Shown here piece by piece: positions 55,032 through 64,000 of a stretch of 64,000 bases of DNA. The DNA is from [Pseudomonas] carboxydohydrogena (GTDB lineage: Bacteria > Pseudomonadota > Alphaproteobacteria > Rhizobiales > Xanthobacteraceae): contig NZ_CP113162.1 of assembly GCF_029030725.1 (NCBI RefSeq), positions 2,664,501 to 2,728,500 on the forward strand. Reading direction: 5' to 3'. The position numbers and the translations under genes are program-made. Under the pieces are notes generated by a model. It was not told where the DNA came from, made no database searches, and was given only the letters and a program-made list of their open reading frames with translations. Position 1 is the first letter of the stretch, and each line of letters opens with the position of its first letter.

Positions 55032-55451
55032 TCACGAGTAACGCGCGCCTTCCGGACGGTTCGCCGCGTAGGAGTAGGTCGAGTAACGCATGTTGCGCCC
55101 CTGTGCCTCCTGCCGCTGCAAGCCGAAACCGGGCTCCTCCGCCGGGCGGTTGACGATGAAGGAAATCCGCACCGACTCCCAGCCGTGGCTGGAATCGAAT
55201 CCGCAGACGCGGATGTAGCGATCGCCATAGACGCGGCGGCAATCGGCGAGCTCCTTCATGATGCCGGCGGCATCGCGCAGGTCGAACATCGGCAGTCCCC
55301 ACATTTCCCAATAGGTGTTGCGGGGGTGCGGGTCGTCGGTGAACTCGATGTTCACCGCCCAGCCCTTCTCGAGGCAATACTGAACCTGGCTCTTGATCTG
55401 GTCGTCGGTCAGATCAGGAAGAAACGAAAAACAACCTTGAGTGATACGCAT
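55032..55451 (-). CDS. cbbS: RuBisCO small subunit CbbS, red type
   Basis: 139 residues beginning MRITQGCFSFLPDLTDDQIKSQVQYCLEKGW, then RNTYWEMWGLPMFDL. The long C-terminal extension (GWESVRISFIVNRPAEEPGF and beyond) is the beta-hairpin that marks red-type form IC small subunits. 12 bases after cbbL. Confidence 0.97.
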   Translation of the reverse strand: MRITQGCFSFLPDLTDDQIKSQVQYCLEKGWAVNIEFTDDPHPRNTYWEMWGLPMFDLRDAAGIMKELADCRRVYGDRYIRVCGFDSSHGWESVRISFIVNRPAEEPGFGLQRQEAQGRNMRYSTYSYAANRPEGARYS

Positions 55452-55463
55452 ATGTCCCTCCTG

Positions 55464-56954
<1,491 letters not shown>

Positions 56955-58037
56955 TCAAGCAGCCGCGTTTACGCTTCCAATTTGCGGGTCGAGCACGCCT
57001 GCGCGATACCGCCGGGCCATTTCCGCCAACGGAATGACCTTGATCTTCGATGCATGACCCGCCGTTCCGAATTGTTCGAAACGCTCGCGGCACAGGTCGC
57101 GCATCGCGTCCATGGCCGGCTTGAGGAATTTCCTCGGATCAAATTCACTTCGTGTCTGCGTCGCGACCTTGCGGAAAACAGCAGCCATCGCGAGCCGGCA
57201 ATCGGTGTCGATATTGACCTTCCGCACGCCGTGCTTGATGCCGCGAACGATCTCCTCGACCGGAACGCCCCACGTCTGCGGCATCTCGCCGCCGAACTGG
57301 TTGAATAGATCCTGCAATGGCTGCGGCACCGACGACGAGCCGTGCATGACCAGATGCGTGTTCGGCAGACGGCGGTGGATTTCCTCCACCACGTTCATCG
57401 CGAGGATGTCGCCGTCCGGCTTGCGCGTGAACTTATAGGCTCCATGGGACGTGCCCATCGCGATCGCCAGCGCATCGACCTTGGTGGCGCGGACGAAGTC
57501 CACCGCCTGATCCGGATCGGTCAGCAGCTGGTCGTGGCTGATCTCGCCCTCGACGCCGTGGCCGTCTTCCTGTTCGCCGCCGCCGTGCTCCAGCGAACCG
57601 AGCACGCCGAGTTCGCCTTCGACCGAAGCGCCGATCCAGTGCGCGATATCGACGACGCGGCGGGTGATGCCGACATTATAATCGTAGTCCGCCGCCGTCT
57701 TGCCGTCAGCCTTGAGCGAACCGTCCATCATCACCGACGTGAAGCCGTACTTGATCGCGGTCGCGCAGGTCGCTTCCTCGTTGCCGTGGTCCTGATGCAT
57801 GCAGAGCGGGATCTGCGGATACATCTCCTCCAGCGCATCGATCATCTTCGACAGCATGATATCGTTGGCATAGCTGCGCGCGCCGCGCGACGCTTGCATG
57901 ATGACCGGCGCATCGACGGCGGCCGCCGCCTCCATGATCGCCAGGCCCTGCTCCATGTTATTGATGTTGAAAGCCGGCACGCCGTATCCATGCTCGGCGG
58001 CGTGATCCAGCAATTGCCTCAGGGTAATGCGCGCCAT
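56955..58037 (-). CDS. cbbA: Class II fructose-bisphosphate aldolase CbbA
   Basis: Zn-dependent aldolase for fructose and sedoheptulose bisphosphates. 360 residues: [29 protein letters not shown], Zn and catalytic region [27 protein letters not shown], then [18 protein letters not shown] and [11 protein letters not shown]. The ATG directly follows the pgk stop codon (TAAATG). Confidence 0.96.
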   Translation of the reverse strand: MARITLRQLLDHAAEHGYGVPAFNINNMEQGLAIMEAAAAVDAPVIMQASRGARSYANDIMLSKMIDALEEMYPQIPLCMHQDHGNEEATCATAIKYGFTSVMMDGSLKADGKTAADYDYNVGITRRVVDIAHWIGASVEGELGVLGSLEHGGGEQEDGHGVEGEISHDQLLTDPDQAVDFVRATKVDALAIAMGTSHGAYKFTRKPDGDILAMNVVEEIHRRLPNTHLVMHGSSSVPQPLQDLFNQFGGEMPQTWGVPVEEIVRGIKHGVRKVNIDTDCRLAMAAVFRKVATQTRSEFDPRKFLKPAMDAMRDLCRERFEQFGTAGHASKIKVIPLAEMARRYRAGVLDPQIGSVNAAA

Positions 58038-59246
58038 TTAAACCTCCGTTCCAGAATTCGTTCTCAGGACCTCGACGCCGGGAAGCTCGCGCCCTTCCAG
58101 CCATTCGAGGAACGCGCCGCCTGCCGCCGACACATAGCTGAAATCATCTATCGCACCCGATGCGCTGAGCGCCGCGAGCGTGTCACCGCCACCCGCCACG
58201 GTCAGAAGCTCCTTGGTCTGGGTGAGCCGCGCAGCCGCGTTCGCCAGGGCGAACGTGCCCTTACCGAAAGGCTCGACCTCGAACGCGCCCAGCGGGCCAT
58301 TCCACAAGAGCGTCTTGAGCCGCGAAAATTTCTCGGCGACGGCCGCCACCGTGTCGGGACCGATATCGAGGATCATGGAATCCGCGGGAACGTCATCGAC
58401 GTTCACCGTCGCATGGGCCGCGCCCGGCGCGAACTTGTCGGCAATGACAACATCCGTCGGCAGCACGATGGTGCAGCCATGCTCGCTCGCCTGCTGCAAT
58501 ATCCGTTCCGCGACCGGGCAAAGCTGAGGCTCGCAGATCGAACGGCCGATCTCCTTGCCCCCGGCGTACAGCAACGTGTTCGCCATGCCGCCGCCAACGA
58601 CGAGGATATCCGTGCGCTTGACGAGGTTTTCCAGGATCGCGAGCTTGGTCGAGATCTTGGCGCCGCCGATCACCGCGCCGATCGGACGGATCGGATTTCC
58701 AAGAGCCTTGTCGAGAGCGGCAAGCTCCGCCTCCATGCAACGTCCGGCATAGGACGGAAGCAGCCGCGCAATTCCCTCGGTCGAGGCGTGCGCGCGGTGG
58801 GACACCGAGAACGCATCGTTGACGAAAATATCCCCAAGATTGGCCAGCCTGCGCGCGAAAGCGGGATCATTGGCTTCCTCGCCCGGATGAAAACGGGTGT
58901 TCTCCATGAGGACGATCTCGCCAATCCGGCCAAACCGCGAAACAGGGACGGAATCCGTCCAATCCGTTGACACGAACCGCACCGGACGTCCCGCGAGCGC
59001 TTCCAGCGGCCCGCGCAGGGGTTCCAGCGAAAATTCCGCGACGGGCTTTCCATCCGGCCGTCCGAAATGGGACAGCACGACCACGGAGGCACCCTTCTCC
59101 GCCAACTCATTCAGCGTCGGGACCAGACACCTGATCCGCGTATCGTCCGAGACCATCCCGCGGTTCATCGGAACGTTGAGATCGGCCCGCACGACAACCC
59201 GCTTGCCGGCGAGGTCGAGACCATCGAGGGTGCGAAGATCGGCCAT
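58038..59246 (-). CDS. cbbK: Phosphoglycerate kinase CbbK (Pgk)
   Basis: Makes 1,3-bisphosphoglycerate. The ATG at 59246 overlaps the gap stop by one base (TAATG); a longer frame into gap is rejected. 402 residues: KRVVVRADLNVPMNRG, VVVLSHFGRPDGK, VLMENTRFHPGEE, IGGAKISTKLAILENLV, and the nucleotide site VAGGGDTLAAL. Presence of both pgk and gap inside a cbb operon is not universal among relatives. Confidence 0.96.
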   Translation of the reverse strand: MADLRTLDGLDLAGKRVVVRADLNVPMNRGMVSDDTRIRCLVPTLNELAEKGASVVVLSHFGRPDGKPVAEFSLEPLRGPLEALAGRPVRFVSTDWTDSVPVSRFGRIGEIVLMENTRFHPGEEANDPAFARRLANLGDIFVNDAFSVSHRAHASTEGIARLLPSYAGRCMEAELAALDKALGNPIRPIGAVIGGAKISTKLAILENLVKRTDILVVGGGMANTLLYAGGKEIGRSICEPQLCPVAERILQQASEHGCTIVLPTDVVIADKFAPGAAHATVNVDDVPADSMILDIGPDTVAAVAEKFSRLKTLLWNGPLGAFEVEPFGKGTFALANAAARLTQTKELLTVAGGGDTLAALSASGAIDDFSYVSAAGGAFLEWLEGRELPGVEVLRTNSGTEV

Positions 59247-60253
59247 TACACCAGAGCTCCCAGCGCGGCAGCGGTGTCGCTCATGCGGTTCGAGAAACCC
59301 CATTCGTTGTCGTACCAGGACATCACGCGCACGAGGTCGCCCTCGATCACCTTGGTCTGGTCGAGCGCCACGGTCGAGGAATGCGGATCGTGGTTGAGGT
59401 CGGACGAGACGAGTTTCTCATCCGTGCAGGTCAGGATGCCCTTGAGCGGACCAGCGGCCGCGGCCTGGATCGCCGCGTTGACCTCGTCGATCGTGGTCTT
59501 GCGCTTGGCGACGAATTTGAAATCGACCACCGAGACGTTCGGGGTCGGCACCCGGATCGCGACGCCATCGAGCTTCCCCTTCAACTCAGGCAACACGAGG
59601 CCGACCGCCTTGGCCGCGCCGGTCGAAGTCGGAATCTGCGACAGAGCCGCGCCGCGAGCGCGATATTGATCCTTGTGCATGGTGTCGAGCGTCGGCTGGT
59701 CGCCCGTATAGGAATGGATCGTCGTCATGAAGCCCTTCTCGATGCCGAAGGCGTCGTTGAGCACCTTGGCGACCGGGGCGAGGCAGTTCGTCGTGCAGGA
59801 GGCGTTGGAAACGACCATATGCTTCCTGTCGAGAAGCCGGTCATTGACACCGTAAACGATCGTGATGTCGCTGCCGTCAGCGGGCGCCGAGACGAGAACG
59901 CGCTTCGCACCGGCGGTCAGATGCGCGGAAGCCTTCTCCTTCGACGTGAAAATTCCGGTGCACTCCATCGCGACATCGACACCGAGCTCCTTGTGCGGAA
60001 GCTGTGCGGGGTCCTTGATCGCCGTCGCCCTGATCTTCTGGCCATTGACGACGATGCAATCGCCATCGACCTTCACCTCGGCCGGAAAACGGCCATGCAC
60101 GGAGTCATAGCGAAGCAAATGCGCATTCGTCTCGACCGGACCGAGATCGTTGACCGCGACCACAACAATATCCGACCGTCCGGATTCGACGATGGAACGC
60201 AGTACGTTGCGGCCAATCCGGCCAAATCCGTTGATCGCTACCCGAACCGGCAT
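59246..60253 (-). CDS. cbbG: Glyceraldehyde-3-phosphate dehydrogenase CbbG (Gap)
   Basis: 335 residues: [21 protein letters not shown](P) binding, catalytic Cys in [19 protein letters not shown], and the end [15 protein letters not shown]. Reduces 1,3-bisphosphoglycerate. One-base overlaps with both cbbT (upstream) and cbbK (downstream). Confidence 0.97.
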   Translation of the reverse strand: MPVRVAINGFGRIGRNVLRSIVESGRSDIVVVAVNDLGPVETNAHLLRYDSVHGRFPAEVKVDGDCIVVNGQKIRATAIKDPAQLPHKELGVDVAMECTGIFTSKEKASAHLTAGAKRVLVSAPADGSDITIVYGVNDRLLDRKHMVVSNASCTTNCLAPVAKVLNDAFGIEKGFMTTIHSYTGDQPTLDTMHKDQYRARGAALSQIPTSTGAAKAVGLVLPELKGKLDGVAIRVPTPNVSVVDFKFVAKRKTTIDEVNAAIQAAAAGPLKGILTCTDEKLVSSDLNHDPHSSTVALDQTKVIEGDLVRVMSWYDNEWGFSNRMSDTAAALGALV

Positions 60254-62271
60254 CAGTGTCCTCTCCCCTTGCCCGCAATCGCGCGACGCGCCGCATCCGC
60301 GACCGCCGACGGCGTGATGTTGAATTCGCGATACAGCACGCTCGCGGGAGCCGAGGCTCCAAAGCCGGTCATGCCGATGAATTCGCCCGTATCCCCGACC
60401 CAGCGGGACCAGTCGCCCTGAATGGCCGCCTCGATTCCGATGCGGGGCGCGGTGCCGAGAACAGACGCGCGATATTTTTCAGGCTGCTCCAGAAACAGCT
60501 CGAAGCATGGCGCCGAAACCACCGCGGCCCGAATATTTTCCGCGGCCAGAAGGCGGCTCGCCTCCAGCGCGATCGTGACTTCCGATCCGGTCGCAATCAG
60601 CGTGACGTCGCGTCCGCCCTGCGGCTCGGTGACGACATAGGCGCCGAGGGCCACCTTGTTTTGTCCGTCGGCGTCGTCGCGGAATGCAGGCAGCGCCTGA
60701 CGCGAGAGGCACAGCACCGACGGACGGGTCTGCGCATCCACCGCGCATTGCCAGGACTCGAGAGTCTCGATCGCATCGGCCGGACGGAACACCAGAAGAT
60801 TGGGGATCGCGCGAAGTGCGGCGAAATGCTCGACCGGCTGATGGGTCGGACCATCCTCGCCAAGCCCGATCGAATCGTGCGTCATCACATGAATGACGCG
60901 AATTCCCATCAACGCGGCCAGCCGGATCGCGGGGCGCGAATAGTCGGCGAAGCTGAGGAACGTCCCGCCATAGGGAATGAAGCCGCCGTGCAGCGCGATG
61001 CCGTTCATCGCGGCTGCCATGCCGTGTTCGCGGATGCCGTAGTGAATGTAGCTGCCGTCAAACGCGCCCGCGGCGACGGACTTCTGGCTCTTGGCGTGGG
61101 TGAGATTGGAGTGCGTGAGGTCGGCCGACCCGCCGATCAGGGCCGGAAGCGCGGGCGCGATGGCGTCCAGCACCTGTTGCGATGCCTGCCGGCTTGCAAT
61201 GTTCGGACGCTCGGCGGCAAAGCGGCTCCGCAGCGCATCGACGGCTTTCCGATAGGTCGCGGGTATTTCCGTCTCGCCTTCAAGCGCTTTGGGAACATTC
61301 GCTCCCTGCTGGCGGCAGCGATCCGCCCATGCCATGCGCTCTGCGTGCCCGCGCGCGCCGATCGCACGCCATGCGGAAAGAACGGCATTCGGAATTTCAA
61401 ACGGAGCGTGCGGCCATTTCAGAACCTCACGCGCGGCGGCGATCTGTGCCGCGCCAAGCGGCGCGCCATGCGCCTTCTCCGTGCCTTGCCGTTCGGGCGC
61501 GCCGTAACCGATGATCGTGCGGCATGCGATCAGCGACGGACGGCCCGTCTGGCGCTCCTCCTCAATCGCGGTCGCGATCTCGTCGGGGTTGTGGCCATCG
61601 ATGCGGCGAACCGACCATCCCGAAGCCCTGAAGCGCGCAAGCTGGTCATCCGAGGTGGACAGACTCGTCGCGCCGTCGATCGAAATCTGATTGTCGTCGA
61701 ACAGGACAATGAGCTTGCTGAGTTTCAGATGCCCGGCAAGCGAGATCGCTTCCTGGCTGATGCCTTCCATCAGACAGCCATCACCCGCGATGACATAAGT
61801 ATAGTGATCGACAAGAGCATCGCCATGCCGGGCATTCGCAAGCCGCTCGGCAAGCGAGAACCCGACCGCCGTCGCCAGACCCTGCCCCAGCGGTCCCGTC
61901 GTCATCTCGACGCCGGAAGTGTGGCCGTATTCCGGGTGGCCCGGCGTCTTCGATCCCCATTGCCGGAAAGCCTTGATCTCATCCAGCGTCACGTCCGCAT
62001 AGCCCGTGAGATGCAGGATCGCATACAGCAGCATCGAGCCGTGGCCCGCGGAAAGAATGAAGCGGTCGCGATCCGGCCAATTCGGATCGGATGCATCGAA
62101 CTTGAGAAACCGCGAGAACAGCACGGCCGCGACATCCGCCATGCCCATCGGCATTCCGGGGTGACCCGATGCGGCTTTCTCGACGGCGTCGATCGCAAGA
62201 AAGCGGATCGCATTCGCGAGATCGGCCTGGCTGGCGGCCTGCGTGGCCTTCGATTGAAGCTGGACGCTCAT
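60253..62271 (-). CDS. cbbT: Transketolase CbbT
   Basis: Moves two-carbon units in RuBP regeneration, using thiamine diphosphate. 672 residues: [28 protein letters not shown], ThDP motif [32 protein letters not shown], and C-terminal [27 protein letters not shown]. Overlaps cbbG by one base and follows cbbP after 37 bases. Confidence 0.97.
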   Translation of the reverse strand: MSVQLQSKATQAASQADLANAIRFLAIDAVEKAASGHPGMPMGMADVAAVLFSRFLKFDASDPNWPDRDRFILSAGHGSMLLYAILHLTGYADVTLDEIKAFRQWGSKTPGHPEYGHTSGVEMTTGPLGQGLATAVGFSLAERLANARHGDALVDHYTYVIAGDGCLMEGISQEAISLAGHLKLSKLIVLFDDNQISIDGATSLSTSDDQLARFRASGWSVRRIDGHNPDEIATAIEEERQTGRPSLIACRTIIGYGAPERQGTEKAHGAPLGAAQIAAAREVLKWPHAPFEIPNAVLSAWRAIGARGHAERMAWADRCRQQGANVPKALEGETEIPATYRKAVDALRSRFAAERPNIASRQASQQVLDAIAPALPALIGGSADLTHSNLTHAKSQKSVAAGAFDGSYIHYGIREHGMAAAMNGIALHGGFIPYGGTFLSFADYSRPAIRLAALMGIRVIHVMTHDSIGLGEDGPTHQPVEHFAALRAIPNLLVFRPADAIETLESWQCAVDAQTRPSVLCLSRQALPAFRDDADGQNKVALGAYVVTEPQGGRDVTLIATGSEVTIALEASRLLAAENIRAAVVSAPCFELFLEQPEKYRASVLGTAPRIGIEAAIQGDWSRWVGDTGEFIGMTGFGASAPASVLYREFNITPSAVADAARRAIAGKGRGH

Positions 62272-62308
62272 CGGCTGTCTCCCGAATTCCCAGGGAAGAT
62301 GCGGCTGC

Positions 62309-63184
62309 TCATTTGGCGCCTTTCTTGCGCTCGATCAGTTGCATGATCAGCGGCGTCAAAATCAGTTGCATCGCGAGATCGAGCTTCGAGCCGTGGGCCA
62401 CGATCGAGTTGGCGCGCGACATGAAACTGTTCGGCAGCATCGAGAGCAGATAGGGGAAATCGATTCCGCGCGGGTTCTTGAAGCGGATGACGATCATCGA
62501 TTCGTCAGGCGTCGGAATCCAGCGGGCGATGAACGGATTCGACGTATCGACGATCGGCACGCGCTGGAAGTTGATGTCCGTCTCGGCGAACTGCGGGCAG
62601 ATGTAATGCACATAGTCCGGCATGCGGCGCAGGATGGTGTCGGTCACCGCCTCGGTGGAATAACCGCGGGTGCTGCGGTCGCGATGGAGCTTCTGGATCC
62701 ATTCGAGGTTGATGACCGGCACGACACCGATCTTGAGATCGGCGTGTTTCGCGACGTTGACCTTGTCGGTCACCACCGCGCCGTGAAGTCCTTCATACAT
62801 CAGAAGATCGGAATCCGGCGGCAGTTGCGCCCATGAGGTGAACGTGCCCGGCGATCCGCCGTGACGTGCGGCCTCCTCGTCATCGTGAATGTAATGCCGC
62901 GTCGTGGCGGTGCCGGTCTCTCCATAATCGCGGAACGCCGCCTCGAGTTCTTCGAAGAGATTGGTCTCGGGGCTGAAATGGCTGAAATGCTTGTTGCCGA
63001 TCTCAGCCTGCCTGCTGATCTTGTGGCGCATTTCGGCCCGGTTATAGCGATGGAACGCATCGCCCTCGATGTAGACGGCGTTCACCTTCTCCCGGTGAAA
63101 AATCTGTTCGAACGTGCGCTTGACCGACGTCGTTCCCGCGCCCGATGAGCCGGTGATCGAAATAATGGGATGCTTTCTGGACAT
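62309..63184 (-). CDS. cbbP: Phosphoribulokinase CbbP
   Basis: Makes RuBP from ribulose 5-phosphate. Prokaryotic octameric class: [25 protein letters not shown] (Walker A in residues 11-20), [21 protein letters not shown]-type stretch and [11 protein letters not shown]. 291 residues. 17 bases after cbbF. Confidence 0.97.
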   Translation of the reverse strand: MSRKHPIISITGSSGAGTTSVKRTFEQIFHREKVNAVYIEGDAFHRYNRAEMRHKISRQAEIGNKHFSHFSPETNLFEELEAAFRDYGETGTATTRHYIHDDEEAARHGGSPGTFTSWAQLPPDSDLLMYEGLHGAVVTDKVNVAKHADLKIGVVPVINLEWIQKLHRDRSTRGYSTEAVTDTILRRMPDYVHYICPQFAETDINFQRVPIVDTSNPFIARWIPTPDESMIVIRFKNPRGIDFPYLLSMLPNSFMSRANSIVAHGSKLDLAMQLILTPLIMQLIERKKGAK

Positions 63185-63201
63185 GACTTTTCGCCTCTCG
63201 C

Positions 63202-64000
63202 TCAGACGCGGAAAAAGCCGCGACGCGCAAACAGCGGCGCGTTCGCCAGGCCGATCGGTTCAGGGGCCGCATAAAGATTTTCGATAAACCGCACGTCGTC
63301 CGGCGCTCCCATGATCAGGGGAACCCGCTGATGCACCGCCTCAGCCGCAAGATCGAGAATGCGCGCGCGGCCGGTCGATGCCGATCCGCCGGCTTGCTCC
63401 ATGATGAAGGCAACCGGGTGCGCTTCGTAAATCAGCCTGAGACGCCCCTCGGCATATCCGGGCCGCGCGTCCCCCGGATACAGGAAGACGCCGCCCTTCA
63501 CCAAAATCCGGTAGGCTTCCGCCACCAGGCAACCCATCCAGCGCATGTTGAAGTTCTTGCCGAACACGCCATCCTCGCCGGCCAGGCACTGGTCGATGAA
63601 CGCTCCGACCACGGGATCCCAGTGACGGTGGTTCGACGCGTTGATCGCAAACTCGGATGTATCGGGAAGGATCCGCACGCGGCGACGGGCGAGCTTGAAT
63701 TCTCCGTCGGCCCGGTCGAGCGCGAAGATGTCGACTCCGTCGCCCAGGGTCAGAACCAGCGAGGTCTGCGGGCCGTACACCACGAAACCTGCCGCGATCT
63801 GGGCGGAACCGCTCTGCTTGAATGTGGCGCTCACATCCTTCGCCACCGGCATGATCGAAAAGATCGTGCCGACGATCATGTTGACTTCGATATTGGAGGA
63901 ACCATCGAGCGGGTCGAATGCGACGCCTATCGTGGAAGATGGATTGATGATCTCGACCCCGTCGGCTTCCTCGGATGCGAGCACCGCAACCTGCGCCGCC
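63202..64000 (-). CDS. cbbF: Fructose-1,6-bisphosphatase CbbF, N-terminus beyond window
   Basis: The frame stays open to the window edge ([14 protein letters not shown]), so the start and perhaps 70-90 residues are missing; the GTG at 63984 is not the start. The visible part has [25 protein letters not shown] (metal site DPLDGSS), [41 protein letters not shown] and [18 protein letters not shown]. It is the first gene of the cbb operon seen here; cbbR, if present, would lie beyond. Confidence 0.95.
   Translation of the reverse strand, partial: AAQVAVLASEEADGVEIINPSSTIGVAFDPLDGSSNIEVNMIVGTIFSIMPVAKDVSATFKQSGSAQIAAGFVVYGPQTSLVLTLGDGVDIFALDRADGEFKLARRRVRILPDTSEFAINASNHRHWDPVVGAFIDQCLAGEDGVFGKNFNMRWMGCLVAEAYRILVKGGVFLYPGDARPGYAEGRLRLIYEAHPVAFIMEQAGGSASTGRARILDLAAEAVHQRVPLIMGAPDDVRFIENLYAAPEPIGLANAPLFARRGFFRV

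Noticed and set aside
60256-62346. A 696-codon open frame antisense to cbbT
   Set aside because: Mirror frame of transketolase with no recognisable sequence; similar long mirrors lie opposite cbbL, cbbA and cbbK.

Overview
The window looks like chromosomal DNA of an alphaproteobacterium of the Bradyrhizobium/Rhodopseudomonas/Nitrobacter group (Nitrobacteraceae). The grounds are a CtrA-ChpT cell-cycle pair, a FixL-FixJ-FixK oxygen cascade whose proteins resemble the Bradyrhizobium ones closely, a cbb3 oxidase operon with fixIS, and a complete red-type (form IC) Calvin-cycle operon. The backbone is GC-rich (41 of 60 bases in 12601-12660). The organism appears motile, micro-aerobically respiring and capable of autotrophic CO2 fixation.

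Layout. 1-3300: a lower-GC accessory stretch at the 3' end of a tRNA-Ile(CAT) gene, with the end of a DUF262/HNH nuclease-like protein, two unknown genes and a RES-Xre toxin-antitoxin pair. 3600-18050: motility and cell cycle, with flhA, an ECF sigma/anti-sigma pair, fliI-fliJ, ctrA with a GANTC-dense upstream region, a cheA-W-Y-B-R operon with a hybrid CheA, and chpT. 18200-28240: envelope and housekeeping genes (cysQ, YHS protein, DUF1134/EipA-like, coiled-coil membrane protein, tRNA-Val, L,D-transpeptidase, DUF2927 protein, soluble tandem-PAS chemoreceptor, hemE, hemC, glycosyltransferase). 28380-41145: oxygen-responsive block, with fdxA, fixL-fixJ, a lone receiver, fixK, nnrS, ccoNOQP, two small or unknown membrane proteins, fixI and fixS. 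41360-52011: a visibly AT-richer island (24 of 60 G+C in 43201-43260) of surface-sugar genes on the minus strand. 52537-64000: the operon cbbF-P-T-G-K-A-L-S-X-E-Z on the minus strand, with cbbF cut by the window end.

How the parts work together. FixL/FixJ should activate fixK, and three sequences matching TTG(A/C)-N6-(T/G)CAA lie before the lone receiver gene, before a small ORF plus nnrS, and before ccoNOQP. This is a readable micro-oxic regulon in one stretch. FixK carries Ser at the position remembered as the redox-sensitive Cys183 of Bradyrhizobium FixK2. The usual fixGH genes are absent between ccoP and fixI, replaced by an 82-residue membrane protein and a DUF2189 protein. CtrA-box-like sequences lie before flhA and fliI. 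In the cbb operon a strong intrinsic terminator sits between cbbS and cbbX, which would let RuBisCO be made in excess of its activase.

The least explained part is the sugar island: eight tightly coupled genes (plus a possible 43-residue ORF) combining a dTDP-sugar 3,4-ketoisomerase, an aminotransferase, a NeuD-like acyltransferase, a beta-propeller protein, a FemAB/GNAT-like protein, a PhyH dioxygenase and two paralogous glycosyltransferase-like proteins, with two methyltransferases just upstream.
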